From DFXE01 sp032054765 (lineage in GTDB: Bacteria > Bacteroidota > Bacteroidia > Bacteroidales > Tannerellaceae), in the NCBI GenBank assembly GCA_032054765.1, contig DAMBSC010000006.1:1-64000 (forward strand): a DNA stretch of 64,000 nt. Direction: 5' to 3'. Positions 37,274-46,167 of this stretch are shown here, in pieces. The notes under the pieces were generated by a model. The model worked only from the letters and a program-made list of their open reading frames with translations. It had not been told where the DNA came from and searched no databases. The first letter of the stretch is position 1. Each line of letters starts with the position of its first letter. The position numbers and the translations under genes were made by a program.

Positions 37274-37957
37274 ATGAATAGAGATAGTAATAGTTATACT
37301 ATAATATATGCTTCGGTGATGGTGCTGCTGGTTGCTGTCGTACTGGCTTTCACCTCTCAGTCACTGAAAAGTTTTCAGAAGAAAAATGAAGATAATGATA
37401 AAAGACAGCAGATTCTGCGTTCAATAAATATCGATGTTTCTGCCACTGAAGCTGAAACAAGATATAATGATTTGATAAAGGAATCTTTTCTTATTAATGA
37501 TAAAGGTGAAAAAGTAGACGGAGATGCTTTTTCTGCTGATGTGGTAAAAGCATTTGCGGAAAACCTCTATCCGGTATTCGTTGCTAATGTAGATGGAAAA
37601 ACTAAATACATAATGGCTTTACGTGGTGCCGGTCTGTGGGGACCTCTGTGGGGATATATCGCATTAGATGATGATAAGAATACTGTTTATGGTGCTGATT
37701 TCAGCCATGCTGGAGAAACACCGGGATTGGGTGCTGAAATTACCAGAAAGGATTTTAGCGGACAATTTGCAGGAAAAAAACTCTTTATGAATAACGAGTT
37801 TAAATCCATAGCAGTAGTGAAACCTGGTAAAAATGCCATTGGTCAGGATTATGTCGACGGTATTTCAGGTGGTACGATTACAAGTCAGGGTGTAGATCAT
37901 ATGCTTTTCAACAGCCTGAACGGTTATGTTAAGTTTTTAACCTCACAAAACCAATAA
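37274..37957 (+). CDS. nqrC: Na+-NQR subunit C
   Basis: 227 aa with one N-terminal membrane helix (YTIIYASVMVLLVAVVLAFTSQ) and a periplasmic FMN-binding domain. The covalent FMN attaches to a threonine in the SGGTITSQGVD motif near residue 209; GLWGPLWGYIALD and HAGETPGLGAEI are standard neighbours. Electron carrier between the NqrD/E iron centre and NqrB. Followed 4 bases later by nqrD. Confidence 0.96.
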   Translation: MNRDSNSYTIIYASVMVLLVAVVLAFTSQSLKSFQKKNEDNDKRQQILRSINIDVSATEAETRYNDLIKESFLINDKGEKVDGDAFSADVVKAFAENLYPVFVANVDGKTKYIMALRGAGLWGPLWGYIALDDDKNTVYGADFSHAGETPGLGAEITRKDFSGQFAGKKLFMNNEFKSIAVVKPGKNAIGQDYVDGISGGTITSQGVDHMLFNSLNGYVKFLTSQNQ

Positions 37958-37961
37958 GAAG

Positions 37962-38591
37962 ATGGGATTATTATCAGGTAAAAATAAAGAGATATTGGTA
38001 AGTCCGTTGAGCAAAAACAATCCGGTTATCATCCAGATGTTAGGTATTTGTTCGGCGTTGGCTGTAACATCCAAATTAGAACCATCTATTGTGATGGCTA
38101 TATCAGTAACAGCTGTAGTTGCTTTTGCTAATGTTATTATATCTTTATTACGTAATACTATTCCTAACCGGATACGTATTATTGTACAATTAGTAGTGGT
38201 GGCTGCATTGGTTACTATAGTAAGTGAAGTGTTGAAAGCTTTTGCCTATGATGTTAACAAACAGCTTTCTGTCTTTGTGGGCTTAATTATAACAAACTGT
38301 ATCCTGATGGGACGCCTGGAAGCTTTTGCTCTTGGAAACGGCCCCTGGGAATCATTCCTCGATGGTATTGGTAATGGTTTGGGATACGGTATCATTCTGG
38401 TAATTGTCGGATTCTTCCGCGAACTGTTAGGTTCGGGTACCTTATTAGGTATCCAGGTGATTCCTCAGGCATTTTATGATTTTGGTTATGTTAATAACGG
38501 TTTGATGATCCTTCCGCCAATGGCATTGATTGTTGTTGCGGCTATTATCTGGGTACATCGTTCCAGAAACAAAGACCTTCAGGAAAATTAA
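37962..38591 (+). CDS. nqrD: Na+-NQR subunit D
   Basis: 209 aa, about six membrane helices. Cysteines in LGICSALAVTSKLE and ITNCILMGRLEAFALGN correspond to those that, with two from NqrE, hold the intramembrane iron centre. FFRELLGSGTLLG is conserved. Four bases after nqrC, 25 before nqrE. Confidence 0.96.
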   Translation: MGLLSGKNKEILVSPLSKNNPVIIQMLGICSALAVTSKLEPSIVMAISVTAVVAFANVIISLLRNTIPNRIRIIVQLVVVAALVTIVSEVLKAFAYDVNKQLSVFVGLIITNCILMGRLEAFALGNGPWESFLDGIGNGLGYGIILVIVGFFRELLGSGTLLGIQVIPQAFYDFGYVNNGLMILPPMALIVVAAIIWVHRSRNKDLQEN

Positions 38592-38616
38592 TGCTAACTA
38601 TTAAACAATTAATAGA

Positions 38617-39234
38617 ATGGAAGAATTATTAAGCACGTTTGTACGGTCTATATTTGTTGAAAACATGATTTTCGCATACTATTTAGGTATGTGCTCGTAC
38701 TTGGCTGTTTCAAAAAATGTAAAGACCGCTTTAGGTTTAGGCTTGGCTGTAACGTTTGTTCTTGTCTGTACGTTACCGATCAACTATATGCTTGAAAACT
38801 ATGTTTTGAAAGAAGGTGCCTTAAGTTGGCTGGATGAACAATATGCATCTGTTGACTTGAGCTTCTTGTCACTCATTATATTTATCGCTATCATTGCCTC
38901 GTTTGTGCAATTGGTAGAAATGGTAGTCGAAAAGTTTGCTCCGGCATTGTATTCGTCTTTAGGTATCTTTTTACCGTTGATTGCAGTAAACTGTGCAATT
39001 CTCGGAGGCTCTTTGTTTATGCAGCAAAAAGCATTTTCTAATGTAGGTGTTGCTACTGTATATGGTTTAGGATCAGGAATCGGATGGTTGCTTGCTATTA
39101 TCGGTATGGCTGCTATTCGTGAGAAATTAGCTTATTCGGATATTCCTAAACCGTTGAAAGGTCTTGGTATTACATTTATCATTACCGGATTAATGGGTAT
39201 TGGTTTTATGTGCTTCTCAGGCTTGAATATCTAA
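38617..39234 (+). CDS. nqrE: Na+-NQR subunit E
   Basis: 205 aa, six membrane helices, paralogue of NqrD in inverted membrane orientation. Iron-binding cysteines are expected in YYLGMCSYLAVSK and AVNCAILGGSLF. The C-terminal part PLKGLGITFIITGLMGIGFM is typical. Lies between nqrD and nqrF. Confidence 0.96.
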   Translation: MEELLSTFVRSIFVENMIFAYYLGMCSYLAVSKNVKTALGLGLAVTFVLVCTLPINYMLENYVLKEGALSWLDEQYASVDLSFLSLIIFIAIIASFVQLVEMVVEKFAPALYSSLGIFLPLIAVNCAILGGSLFMQQKAFSNVGVATVYGLGSGIGWLLAIIGMAAIREKLAYSDIPKPLKGLGITFIITGLMGIGFMCFSGLNI

Positions 39235-39261
39235 GTATTAACGCATAAACAATAGATAAAG

Positions 39262-40518
39262 ATGATTATATTAATGACTGGTGGACTAACTATAGCAGCT
39301 GGAGCTGTGGTGTTCTTGCTGATAACACTTATTCTGGTTATTGCACTATTATTCGCTAAAGCAAAATTAATTCCATCCGGTAATATAAAGATGGTAGTTA
39401 ATGGTGAAAAAGAGTTTGAAGTACCAATGGGCGGCACAGTATTAAGCACTTTGCAAAGTAAAGGAATTTTCCTGTCATCCGCCTGTGGTGGTGGTGGAAG
39501 TTGCGGACAATGCCGTTGCCAGATTCCCGAAGGAGGTGGTATGATTTTACCTACCGAAGTAGGCTTTTTCAGCCGCAAACAAATTAAAGATAACTGGCGG
39601 TTAGGTTGTCAGGCAAAAATTAAGGAAGATATTAAAATTCAGGTACCTGAAGAAGTGTTCGGAGTAAAAGAGTGGGAGTGTACCGTTGTTTCTAATCACA
39701 ATGTTGCCTCTTTCATCAAAGAATTTACAGTGAAGCTTCCAGAAGGCGAAGCAATGGACTTCTTACCGGGTAGTTATGCACAGATACAAATCCCGAAATA
39801 CGATTTGAAATTCACCGAGTTCGATGTAGATGAACGCTTCAAACCGGAATGGGATAAATTTAAGATGTGGGATCTGGCTTGTAAGAATGACGAAGAAACT
39901 GTTCGTGCTTATTCTATGGCCAACTATCCAGCTGAAGGAAATATTATTACCCTGAACGTACGTATAGCGACCCCTCCATTCGACCGTCAAAAAGGTGGAT
40001 GGATGAATGTGAAACCAGGTATTGGCTCTTCATTTATCTTTAATCTGAAACCAGGTGATAAGGTAACCATGTCGGGACCTTATGGTGATTTCCATATTCT
40101 TGATACCAAACGTGAAATGTTATACATTGGTGGTGGTGCCGGTATGGCTCCGTTACGTGCACATCTGTTACATATATTCAAAACATTGAAAGTTACCGAT
40201 CGTAAGATTTCTTATTGGTATGGAGCCCGTTCCAAAGCCGAGATTTTCTATGAAGAAGATTTCCGTGCCATTGAAAAGGAATTCCCGAACTTCAAATTTA
40301 ATATAGCATTATCAGAACCACGTCCTGAAGATAACTGGACAGGATATGTAGGATTCATCCATCAGGTAATCCATGACAATTATCTGCAAGACCATGATGC
40401 ACCTGAAGATATCGAATATTACATGTGTGGTCCCGGCCCTATGGCAAATGCTGTAAAAGTAATGCTTGATAGCTTAGGAGTTCCTCCGGAAATGCTGATG
40501 TTTGACGATTTCGGATAA
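39262..40518 (+). CDS. nqrF: Na+-NQR subunit F, NADH-oxidising FAD/2Fe-2S subunit
   Basis: 418 aa. One N-terminal membrane helix (about 3-27), a 2Fe-2S ferredoxin domain (about 35-130) with CGGGGSCGQCRC and the distal Cys in RLGCQAKI, an FAD domain with RAYSMANYPAE, and an NADH domain with YIGGGAGMAPLRAHL and EYYMCGPGPMANAV. It ends with DDFG, as expected. Entry point for NADH electrons. Last gene of the operon, followed by a strong terminator. Confidence 0.97.
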   Translation: MIILMTGGLTIAAGAVVFLLITLILVIALLFAKAKLIPSGNIKMVVNGEKEFEVPMGGTVLSTLQSKGIFLSSACGGGGSCGQCRCQIPEGGGMILPTEVGFFSRKQIKDNWRLGCQAKIKEDIKIQVPEEVFGVKEWECTVVSNHNVASFIKEFTVKLPEGEAMDFLPGSYAQIQIPKYDLKFTEFDVDERFKPEWDKFKMWDLACKNDEETVRAYSMANYPAEGNIITLNVRIATPPFDRQKGGWMNVKPGIGSSFIFNLKPGDKVTMSGPYGDFHILDTKREMLYIGGGAGMAPLRAHLLHIFKTLKVTDRKISYWYGARSKAEIFYEEDFRAIEKEFPNFKFNIALSEPRPEDNWTGYVGFIHQVIHDNYLQDHDAPEDIEYYMCGPGPMANAVKVMLDSLGVPPEMLMFDDFG

Positions 40519-40539
40519 AAATGATATTTTAACATAATA

Positions 40540-40571
40540 AAAACGCAGAAAATAAATTATTTCTGCGTTTT
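40540..40571 (+). terminator. Rho-independent terminator of the nqr operon
   Basis: AAAACGCAGAA (40540-40550) pairs with TTCTGCGTTTT (40561-40571) around a 10-base A/T loop, followed by a T-rich run. Placed 21 bases after the nqrF stop. Confidence 0.85.
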
Positions 40572-40651
40572 TTGTATTTTTTCTACAATATTATGCAGCG
40601 TTTGTCGTTGGAAATACATCTTTGGTTATATACCATCTAAAATTTTGTGAT

Positions 40652-40846
40652 ATGAAACCTTTGATTCTATCTTTTTTCGCCGTGATTCTTTGCTATTCTC
40701 TTTTAACAAATAAAGAAGAAGTAGTGAAGACTGAACCTGCATCCCCGGCTCTGGATGAAAACTCTGTATTCTTTGAAGTTCAACCAAGTTTACAACCTGC
40801 CGATTCAATCATCTTATTAAAAGATAAGATAGCCATTGTTGAATAA
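40652..40846 (+). CDS. Small hydrophobic-start protein of unknown function
   Basis: 64 aa from the ATG at 40652; an upstream in-frame TTG at 40622 is less likely. A hydrophobic segment (LILSFFAVILCYSLLT) could be a signal anchor or signal peptide; the rest is acidic (EEVVKTEPASPALDENS). No family recognised. It ends 4 bases before the ATG of the GH9-like lipoprotein, suggesting coupling. Coding status is moderately supported by the leader and the position. Confidence 0.5.
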   Translation: MKPLILSFFAVILCYSLLTNKEEVVKTEPASPALDENSVFFEVQPSLQPADSIILLKDKIAIVE

Positions 40847-40850
40847 GATC

Positions 40851-42350
40851 ATGATTGTTACTATCCCGAAAAAACTTTTACCATTATTTTTATTATTTTT
40901 TTTAATTATAGTAGGTTGTTCTGAAAAAGAATTACCATTTAGTGATTTAATTCGTTTAAATCAGGTTGGATTTTATCCTTCAGAAAATAAGACAGCGGTT
41001 GTAGCGTCAGAAGATGCTGCTTATAAAAAGTTTATGATCCGTAATATCCAGTCAGGAGAGATTGTATATAAAGGTAATTTATCAGCTCCTCGCTCATCAT
41101 CATTCTCTAATAAGAAAACAGCTGCACTTTCTTTCCATGAAGTAAATATACCAGGAACATATCAGATAGAAATTCCTTCTATCGGTAAATCTTTTCCTTT
41201 TGAAATCAAAGAAAATCTTTTGGCTGAATTAGCAACAACTGTTAGAAGAACTTTTCAATATCAACAACAAATTATGCCTGATGAAGAAAAACTCATAACA
41301 GTTTCCGCTTTTACAGTAGGAATGCTTCTCTCACTGTTTGAAGATTTTAACGAGTATATTTTGGCGACAGATGCTTCTGACCCCAATTATAGTATGCCCG
41401 AATTACTTTCAGATGCATATGATATTTTAGTATGGATGTTAACAAAACAAGATTCAAAAGATGGAGGAGTATATGAAATGAATGCTGAAAAATCTGTCAA
41501 TGCAACTTTACTTTTTGCAGCATCTATGGCACAAGCTTCTCGTCTTTATCCTATGTTCAAAACAGAAGATCCAAATATTAGTACTAAGATTTCAATTGCA
41601 GCAGAGAAAGCTTTCAAATGGGCAATGAGAAATTCTATTGACAAAAATGCTTTTGATGGGATTTTTTGGGCAGCTACAGAATTATATTTTTCGACTGGAG
41701 ATGAAAAATATTTTGAAATTGCGCAACAATATGCTCCAGAAAAATATACTACTCCTACATGGAACAATGTATACGCATTGGGAACACATACATTAATCCG
41801 TTATGGGGATGCGTTAGATATTGAAGAAAGGTCATTCATTAATCGCATTAAAAATCAGCTACTTATATATGCTGAAACATCTTCCCGTCATGCAGAATTG
41901 TCACCTTATGCTGCACCATACGGTCGGGATGCTAGAGATTTCTTTTGGGGGTGTAATGCTGATAGAGCCTCAAGCCAGGGCATAGCTTTTATCTATGCGT
42001 GGATGATAACAAATAACGCCAAATATTCATCGGCAGCTCTCCAGAATATGGATTATCTTTTGGGTAGAAATGCAACTGAATATTGCTTTGTGACAGGATT
42101 TGGTTCTAAAAATCCACAACATCCATATGGTTTTCTTTCTTCAACTGATACTGAAATAATTATATCGGGTTTTCTTGTAGGGGGACCTAATCCCCAAAAA
42201 GAAGATCAATGTATCTATCCTTCTGAGATACCTGATGAGTGTTATATAGATAATGAGACCTGTTACGCTTCTAATGGTCTATCTTTAAACTGGCAGAGCT
42301 TGTTTGCTTATTTTTCAACCGCATTAGAAGTGACTATAAGTAAAAAGTGA
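40851..42350 (+). CDS. GH9-like lipoprotein, probably catalytically inactive
   Basis: 499 aa from the ATG at 40851; an in-frame TTG at 40836 overlaps the preceding ORF. Lipobox at Cys23 (LIIVGC). Residues about 33-120 are a CelD-type Ig-like domain (LIRLNQVGFYPSENKTAVV). The remainder resembles the (alpha/alpha)6 barrel of family GH9 (DILVWMLTKQDSKDGGVYEM; LLGRNATEYCFVTGFGSKNPQHP). Two key sites are missing: where GH9 enzymes have the DAGD motif there is QIMPDEEKLITVSAF, and the catalytic Glu of the NE-A-N-W-type motif is Gly476 (SNGLSLNWQ). HPHHR is also changed to HPYGF. It may be a glycan-binding pseudoenzyme. Codon use looks like its neighbours. Confidence 0.8.
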   Translation: MIVTIPKKLLPLFLLFFLIIVGCSEKELPFSDLIRLNQVGFYPSENKTAVVASEDAAYKKFMIRNIQSGEIVYKGNLSAPRSSSFSNKKTAALSFHEVNIPGTYQIEIPSIGKSFPFEIKENLLAELATTVRRTFQYQQQIMPDEEKLITVSAFTVGMLLSLFEDFNEYILATDASDPNYSMPELLSDAYDILVWMLTKQDSKDGGVYEMNAEKSVNATLLFAASMAQASRLYPMFKTEDPNISTKISIAAEKAFKWAMRNSIDKNAFDGIFWAATELYFSTGDEKYFEIAQQYAPEKYTTPTWNNVYALGTHTLIRYGDALDIEERSFINRIKNQLLIYAETSSRHAELSPYAAPYGRDARDFFWGCNADRASSQGIAFIYAWMITNNAKYSSAALQNMDYLLGRNATEYCFVTGFGSKNPQHPYGFLSSTDTEIIISGFLVGGPNPQKEDQCIYPSEIPDECYIDNETCYASNGLSLNWQSLFAYFSTALEVTISKK

Positions 42351-42806
42351 CTATTCCCCCAATTCATCGTAGTCGGGAACCTCTTTCAGAAATGAATATT
42401 GTTGTGTTTCATAATCAATTTTACAACAAAAATGTTGCAAACCATTGCTTACGATAAGATAGCGTACCTTCAAACATGTGTTATAACGACTTATTTGTTC
42501 GATTACAGCGCTTTTTATTGTTACAACGGGGGATTTATACTCTAAAATCATAATAGGCGATAAAAACGCATTATACACGATTGTATCGCATCGTTTTATA
42601 GTATTATTCAAGCTTATGGTTATTTCATTCGCAAGTAGTTCTTTAGGATACTTTTTTTCATAGATAAGGTAATTAACGAAATGCTGTCTGACCCATTCTT
42701 CAGGAGTTAATGCCACATACTTACAACGTAAAGGATCAAAAACGGCGGGTTTTCCGTTTTTCTTCATCACTTTCACATCAAATGTTGGCAAATTTAAAGG
42801 GACCAT
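42351..42806 (-). CDS. Standalone HsdR N-terminal (PD-(D/E)XK) domain protein
   Basis: 151 aa, widely conserved in Bacteroidetes as a single-domain relative of the type I restriction R-subunit N-terminus. The nuclease-like core is visible: RCDTIVYN supplies the Asp and MILEYKSP the E-x-K. RKYVALTPEEWVRQHF-like sequence (CKYVALTPEEWVRQHFVNYL) is the usual start. No restriction-modification partner is nearby, so a DNA-repair or other nuclease role is more likely than restriction. It overlaps no gene and ends exactly one base after the GH9-like gene. Confidence 0.85.
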   Translation of the reverse strand: MVPLNLPTFDVKVMKKNGKPAVFDPLRCKYVALTPEEWVRQHFVNYLIYEKKYPKELLANEITISLNNTIKRCDTIVYNAFLSPIMILEYKSPVVTIKSAVIEQISRYNTCLKVRYLIVSNGLQHFCCKIDYETQQYSFLKEVPDYDELGE

Positions 42807-42810
42807 TTGC

Positions 42811-42845
42811 TATATTTGCATTTTAAGTAGTAATATACAAAGTTA
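42811..42845. promoter_or_regulatory. Facing divergent -7 boxes for amn and the HsdR_N gene
   Basis: Plus strand TATATTTG at 42811-42818 serves amn (ATG 42853). Minus strand TAACTTTG at 42838-42845 serves the HsdR_N gene (ATG ends at 42806). The start sites would lie between the two boxes, so the two promoters overlap and may compete. Confidence 0.6.
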
Positions 42846-42852
42846 CTTATTT

Positions 42853-43629
42853 ATGAAGACAAAACAAGAAATCGTTGAAAATTGGCTTCCACGTTATACA
42901 GATCGGAAACTCGAAGAATTTCCATCTTACATCCTGCTTACTAATTTTACAAAATATGTAGAAATATTTGCAGAACAATTTAACGTCGAGATTAAAGGGT
43001 TAAAAAATTCTATGCCTAATGCCTCGAATGGTAATATGATGATCATTAATTTTGGGATGGGTAGTGCTAATGCTGCAACAATCATGGATTTATTATCTGC
43101 CATAAAGCCGAAAGCTGTACTTTTTCTGGGTAAATGTGGCGGATTAAAGAAAGCTAATAAAGAAGGTGATTTTGTTTTGCCTATTGCCGCTATACGTGGT
43201 GAAGGAACATCAAACGAATATTTGCCACCTGAAGTTCCATCATTACCTGCTTTCTCTATGCTAAGGGCCATATCTTCAGCTATCCGTGACAACGGATATG
43301 ATTACTGGACTGGTACTGTCTATACTACGAACAGAAGAGTTTGGGAATTCGATGATAATTTCAAAGAATATCTGCGTAAAACACATGCTACGGGTATTGA
43401 TATGGAAACAGCAACCTTATTAACAGCAGGTTTTGCAAATAAAATACCCACAGGTGCTCTATTAATGATTTCTGATATGCCCTTGATTGAAAGTGGTGTT
43501 AAAACAGAAGAAAGTGATAAAAGGGTAACACAACAATTTGCTAGTTTGCATGTAAAAATGGGCATTGAAACACTCCAACAAATTATAGACGGCAAGAAGA
43601 CCATTAGACACATACGTTTTAGCTGGTAA
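42853..43629 (+). CDS. amn: AMP nucleosidase
   Basis: 258 aa, a nucleoside-phosphorylase-fold protein of the short AMP nucleosidase type found in Bacteroidetes; it hydrolyses AMP to adenine and ribose 5-phosphate. Motifs: NFGMGSANAATIMDLL, KPKAVLFLGKCGGLK, and GIDMETATLLTAGF with the ribose-binding Met-Glu, followed by the Asp of MISDMPL. It lacks the regulatory N-terminal domain of the E. coli enzyme. It is followed by holA after 2 bases, a probable two-gene transcript. Confidence 0.9.
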   Translation: MKTKQEIVENWLPRYTDRKLEEFPSYILLTNFTKYVEIFAEQFNVEIKGLKNSMPNASNGNMMIINFGMGSANAATIMDLLSAIKPKAVLFLGKCGGLKKANKEGDFVLPIAAIRGEGTSNEYLPPEVPSLPAFSMLRAISSAIRDNGYDYWTGTVYTTNRRVWEFDDNFKEYLRKTHATGIDMETATLLTAGFANKIPTGALLMISDMPLIESGVKTEESDKRVTQQFASLHVKMGIETLQQIIDGKKTIRHIRFSW

Positions 43630-43631
43630 TA

Positions 43632-44642
43632 ATGAAAGAATTTCAAGAAATCTGTAAAGAGATAAAAGAAGGAAAGTTTTACCCCGTCTATTTGTTAATG
43701 GGAGAAGAACCTTTTTTTATTGATCAAATAACGGATCTGTTGATAGCTAATGTTGTCAATGAAAATGAAAAAGATTTTGACCAAATCATTTTGTATGGTC
43801 GTGAAACAAATCCTATCACAATAATAGAGGCGGCACGTCGTTTCCCTATGATGTCCAGACATCAGTTGATCGTTATACGTGAAGCTCAGGATATGAAAGA
43901 TATTGAATCACTTACTAGTTATGTAAATCATCCGTTATCGTCAACTGTTCTGGTTATAAATTATAAATATAAAACATTAGATAAGCGTAAATCGTTAGCT
44001 AAAGTTGTCGATAAAATCGGTATTTTATTTGAATCTGAATTAATAAAGGACTATAAAATGCCGGCTTTTATTACTACATTCCTACGCCAAAGAGGAATGA
44101 ATATCGACATAAAAGGTGCGCAGATGCTGGCAGATTATCTGGGAAACGATCTTAGCCGACTGAATAAAGAACTAGAAAAGCTGACTTTACTTTTACCAGA
44201 AAAAGGGCCTAAAGAAATCACACCAGAGCTCATTGAAAAAAATATTGGGATCAGTAAAGAATACAACAACTATGAATTGATTAATGCGATAGCAGCCAAA
44301 GATATTCTGAAAGCAAACCGTATAATCCAATACTTTGAAAAGAACCCAAAAGAGAATTCTTTAATCAAAATACTTCCTGTAATATTTAATTATTTCTCAA
44401 ACCTTCTTATTGTTTATTATTCCAGTGATAAATCGGAAAGAGGTATTATGAATGAATTTGGATTTAGAGCACCAATACAGGCAAGAGATTATCTTTTTGG
44501 ATTAAAAAACTTTTCAGCGATGAAAGTTTTTAACTTGATTAGTGACATACGAATGGCCGATGCTAAATCGAAAGGAGTGGAGAATGCTTCTCTTACTGAT
44601 GCTGATATCTTAAAAGAACTGGTTTACAAAATACTTCATTAA
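43632..44642 (+). CDS. holA: DNA polymerase III subunit delta
   Basis: 336 aa, the clamp-loader delta subunit. N-terminal PVYLLMGEEPFFIDQITDLL is the typical AAA+-like start, lacking a functional Walker A as expected for delta. LARVVDKIG-like (LAKVVDKIGILFESELIKDYKMPAFI) and NDLSRLNKELEKLTLL blocks are conserved. It opens the sliding clamp ring with delta prime and gamma/tau. Two bases downstream of amn; array B begins 50 bases after its stop. Confidence 0.92.
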   Translation: MKEFQEICKEIKEGKFYPVYLLMGEEPFFIDQITDLLIANVVNENEKDFDQIILYGRETNPITIIEAARRFPMMSRHQLIVIREAQDMKDIESLTSYVNHPLSSTVLVINYKYKTLDKRKSLAKVVDKIGILFESELIKDYKMPAFITTFLRQRGMNIDIKGAQMLADYLGNDLSRLNKELEKLTLLLPEKGPKEITPELIEKNIGISKEYNNYELINAIAAKDILKANRIIQYFEKNPKENSLIKILPVIFNYFSNLLIVYYSSDKSERGIMNEFGFRAPIQARDYLFGLKNFSAMKVFNLISDIRMADAKSKGVENASLTDADILKELVYKILH

Positions 44643-44691
44643 AGAGAGACAATCAATTATCTTGATTGAAATGTTTATTTTAATATAATGA

Positions 44692-44818
44692 AGAGAAAAA
44701 CTTTTTCTCCTAATGAGATTTAATTCTCATTTACATGAGAAAAGTTTCTCACCTATAATGAGAAAAAATTCTCAATAGGATAAGAAAAAATGCTCATCTT
44801 GGTGAGAAAAAGTTTTGT
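44692..44818. repeat. Palindrome array B: six 16-bp dyads, 22-bp period
   Basis: Units start at 44692, 44714, 44736, 44759, 44781 and 44803 (steps 22, 22, 23, 22, 22). Words: TGAGATTTAATTCTCA, TGAGAAAAGTTTCTCA, TGAGAAAAAATTCTCA and variants TAAGAAAAAATGCTCA and TGAGAAAAAGTTTTGT. The first unit (GAGAAAAACTTTTTCTC) has an extra base. Spacers are 6-7 bases. It lies 50 bases after holA. Architecture equals arrays A, C and D. Confidence 0.88.
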
Positions 44819-45649
44819 AAAGTGAATCTATAAGAAAATTGCGAAAATAAAAGTAAATTTTTCCAGAACTCTCCAAATAACAATCACAAAATAAGGATCT
44901 ATTATCCTTAAATACAGTAAATTAGATATATAATACCCTATCTAAAACTCAAAAAAAATCAATGAGATGTATAGTTGTACGTAAAAATAAGAAAAATCAG
45001 CCCTTAAATTTTAATCGAACTTAATTCACAATATAGATAAATAAATTTGGAGACATTATGTCAGTTATCCTTAGACCTTGAGCATTTAATTTTTACAAAA
45101 GTCTACAGCAGAACGGTAACAAATGTTCTATTAACATTTGTTTATGTGTAAATTAGAAAAACAAATATTTACAACAATAACAAATTCAGAAAGCGAAACT
45201 TTTGTAAATATATGATACAACAAATGTTTCTAAGATAAAATAGTATTGTTATGAAATATAAAATATTTGCATTTAAACAACTCAAAACCAATAAATAAAT
45301 TAAAAATATTAAATTAAAACATCAATGATAGAGTAGGATAGGGGATACTTTTGTTAATGAACCATTTAAATCATACAAATGTCTATATAAATATCATTAA
45401 TAATCAACAGATTATTTATAATATATAAAGTTATAGTATAAGCTTATTATTTTATTATTTACATGATTTACTTTTGTTTGATTTACAATAATTATGATTG
45501 GTTTTATTTGTAAACTATTTAACTTTGCAAAAGTAAATTGCATATGTAAATTTAATTATTTATATTTGTTTCATTATATTGTATATAAAATTAATCAATG
45601 TAAATACGTCATATTGACAGTATAATGTTTCAAATTATATTAGGAAAGG
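44819..45649. other. Long A/T-rich intergenic region before the HTH gene
   Basis: About 830 bases with no supportable ORF. A 10-bp inverted repeat (AACAAATGTT at 45118-45127, AACATTTGTT at 45133-45142) is followed by further ACAAATATT and ACAAATGTTT words up to about 45225, four related motifs in roughly 110 bases. They could be operators for the HTH protein at 45650. The rest is low-complexity A/T sequence; I see no tRNA or known RNA element. Confidence 0.4.
45537..45568 (+). promoter_or_regulatory. Promoter for the HTH regulator
   Basis: ATTG at 45537-45540 and TATATTTG at 45561-45568 are 20 bases apart, matching Bacteroidetes spacing. The ATG lies 81 bases downstream, preceded by an AGGAAAGGA stretch. 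Confidence 0.5.
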
Positions 45650-46099
45650 ATGAAAGACCGTATTTTAAAAATAATGGAGTATGAAAACTTGACTTATTCA
45701 AGGTTTGCAGAAACAATAGGAATACAGCGACCTGCTATGTCTCATATTATTTCAGGAAGAAATAACCCTAGTCTTGAAGTATATAAAAAGATTCTTGATA
45801 AATTCAAGTATGTTGATCCTGATTGGTTATTGAATGGTACAGGTACAATGATGCGTGGAAATAAAATTTCAGAACCCGATTTGTTCTCAAATATGCCCTT
45901 AGAACCACCCAAGGTACAGGTTATTTCTGAAAATCGCAGGGAAATGGGGGTTCAGAACACCCAAAATGTAATTAAACAAGTTGTGCAAGAGCCGATTATA
46001 GTACAAAAAATCGAATCTAAAAAAGTTAGCAAAATAATGATTTTTTACTCTGATGATACATACGATACATTTATTGCCGAAAAAAATAAGAAAGACTAA
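45650..46099 (+). CDS. Helix-turn-helix (XRE-type) regulator
   Basis: 149 aa. Residues 1-68 are a Cro/C1-type HTH: LTYSRFAETIGIQRPAMSHIISGRNNPSLEVYKKILDKF, followed by VDPDWLLNGTGTM, a combination common in Bacteroidetes regulators. The C-terminal half is polar, ending in a short FYSDDTYDTFIAEK segment with no known domain. It has a purine-rich ribosome site and a very long upstream non-coding region with repeated ACAAATGTT words. Target unknown; autoregulation is possible. Confidence 0.85.
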   Translation: MKDRILKIMEYENLTYSRFAETIGIQRPAMSHIISGRNNPSLEVYKKILDKFKYVDPDWLLNGTGTMMRGNKISEPDLFSNMPLEPPKVQVISENRREMGVQNTQNVIKQVVQEPIIVQKIESKKVSKIMIFYSDDTYDTFIAEKNKKD

Positions 46100-46133
46100 C
46101 AGTACACATAATATAACATCCAGCAAAATCATG

Positions 46134-46141
46134 TATCTTTG
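46134..46141 (+). promoter_or_regulatory. -7 box for pyrK-pyrD
   Basis: TATCTTTG, matching TAnnTTTG, 26 bases before the pyrK ATG. Confidence 0.55.
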
Positions 46142-46167
46142 TATATAAATAGAGATCTCATTAATAT

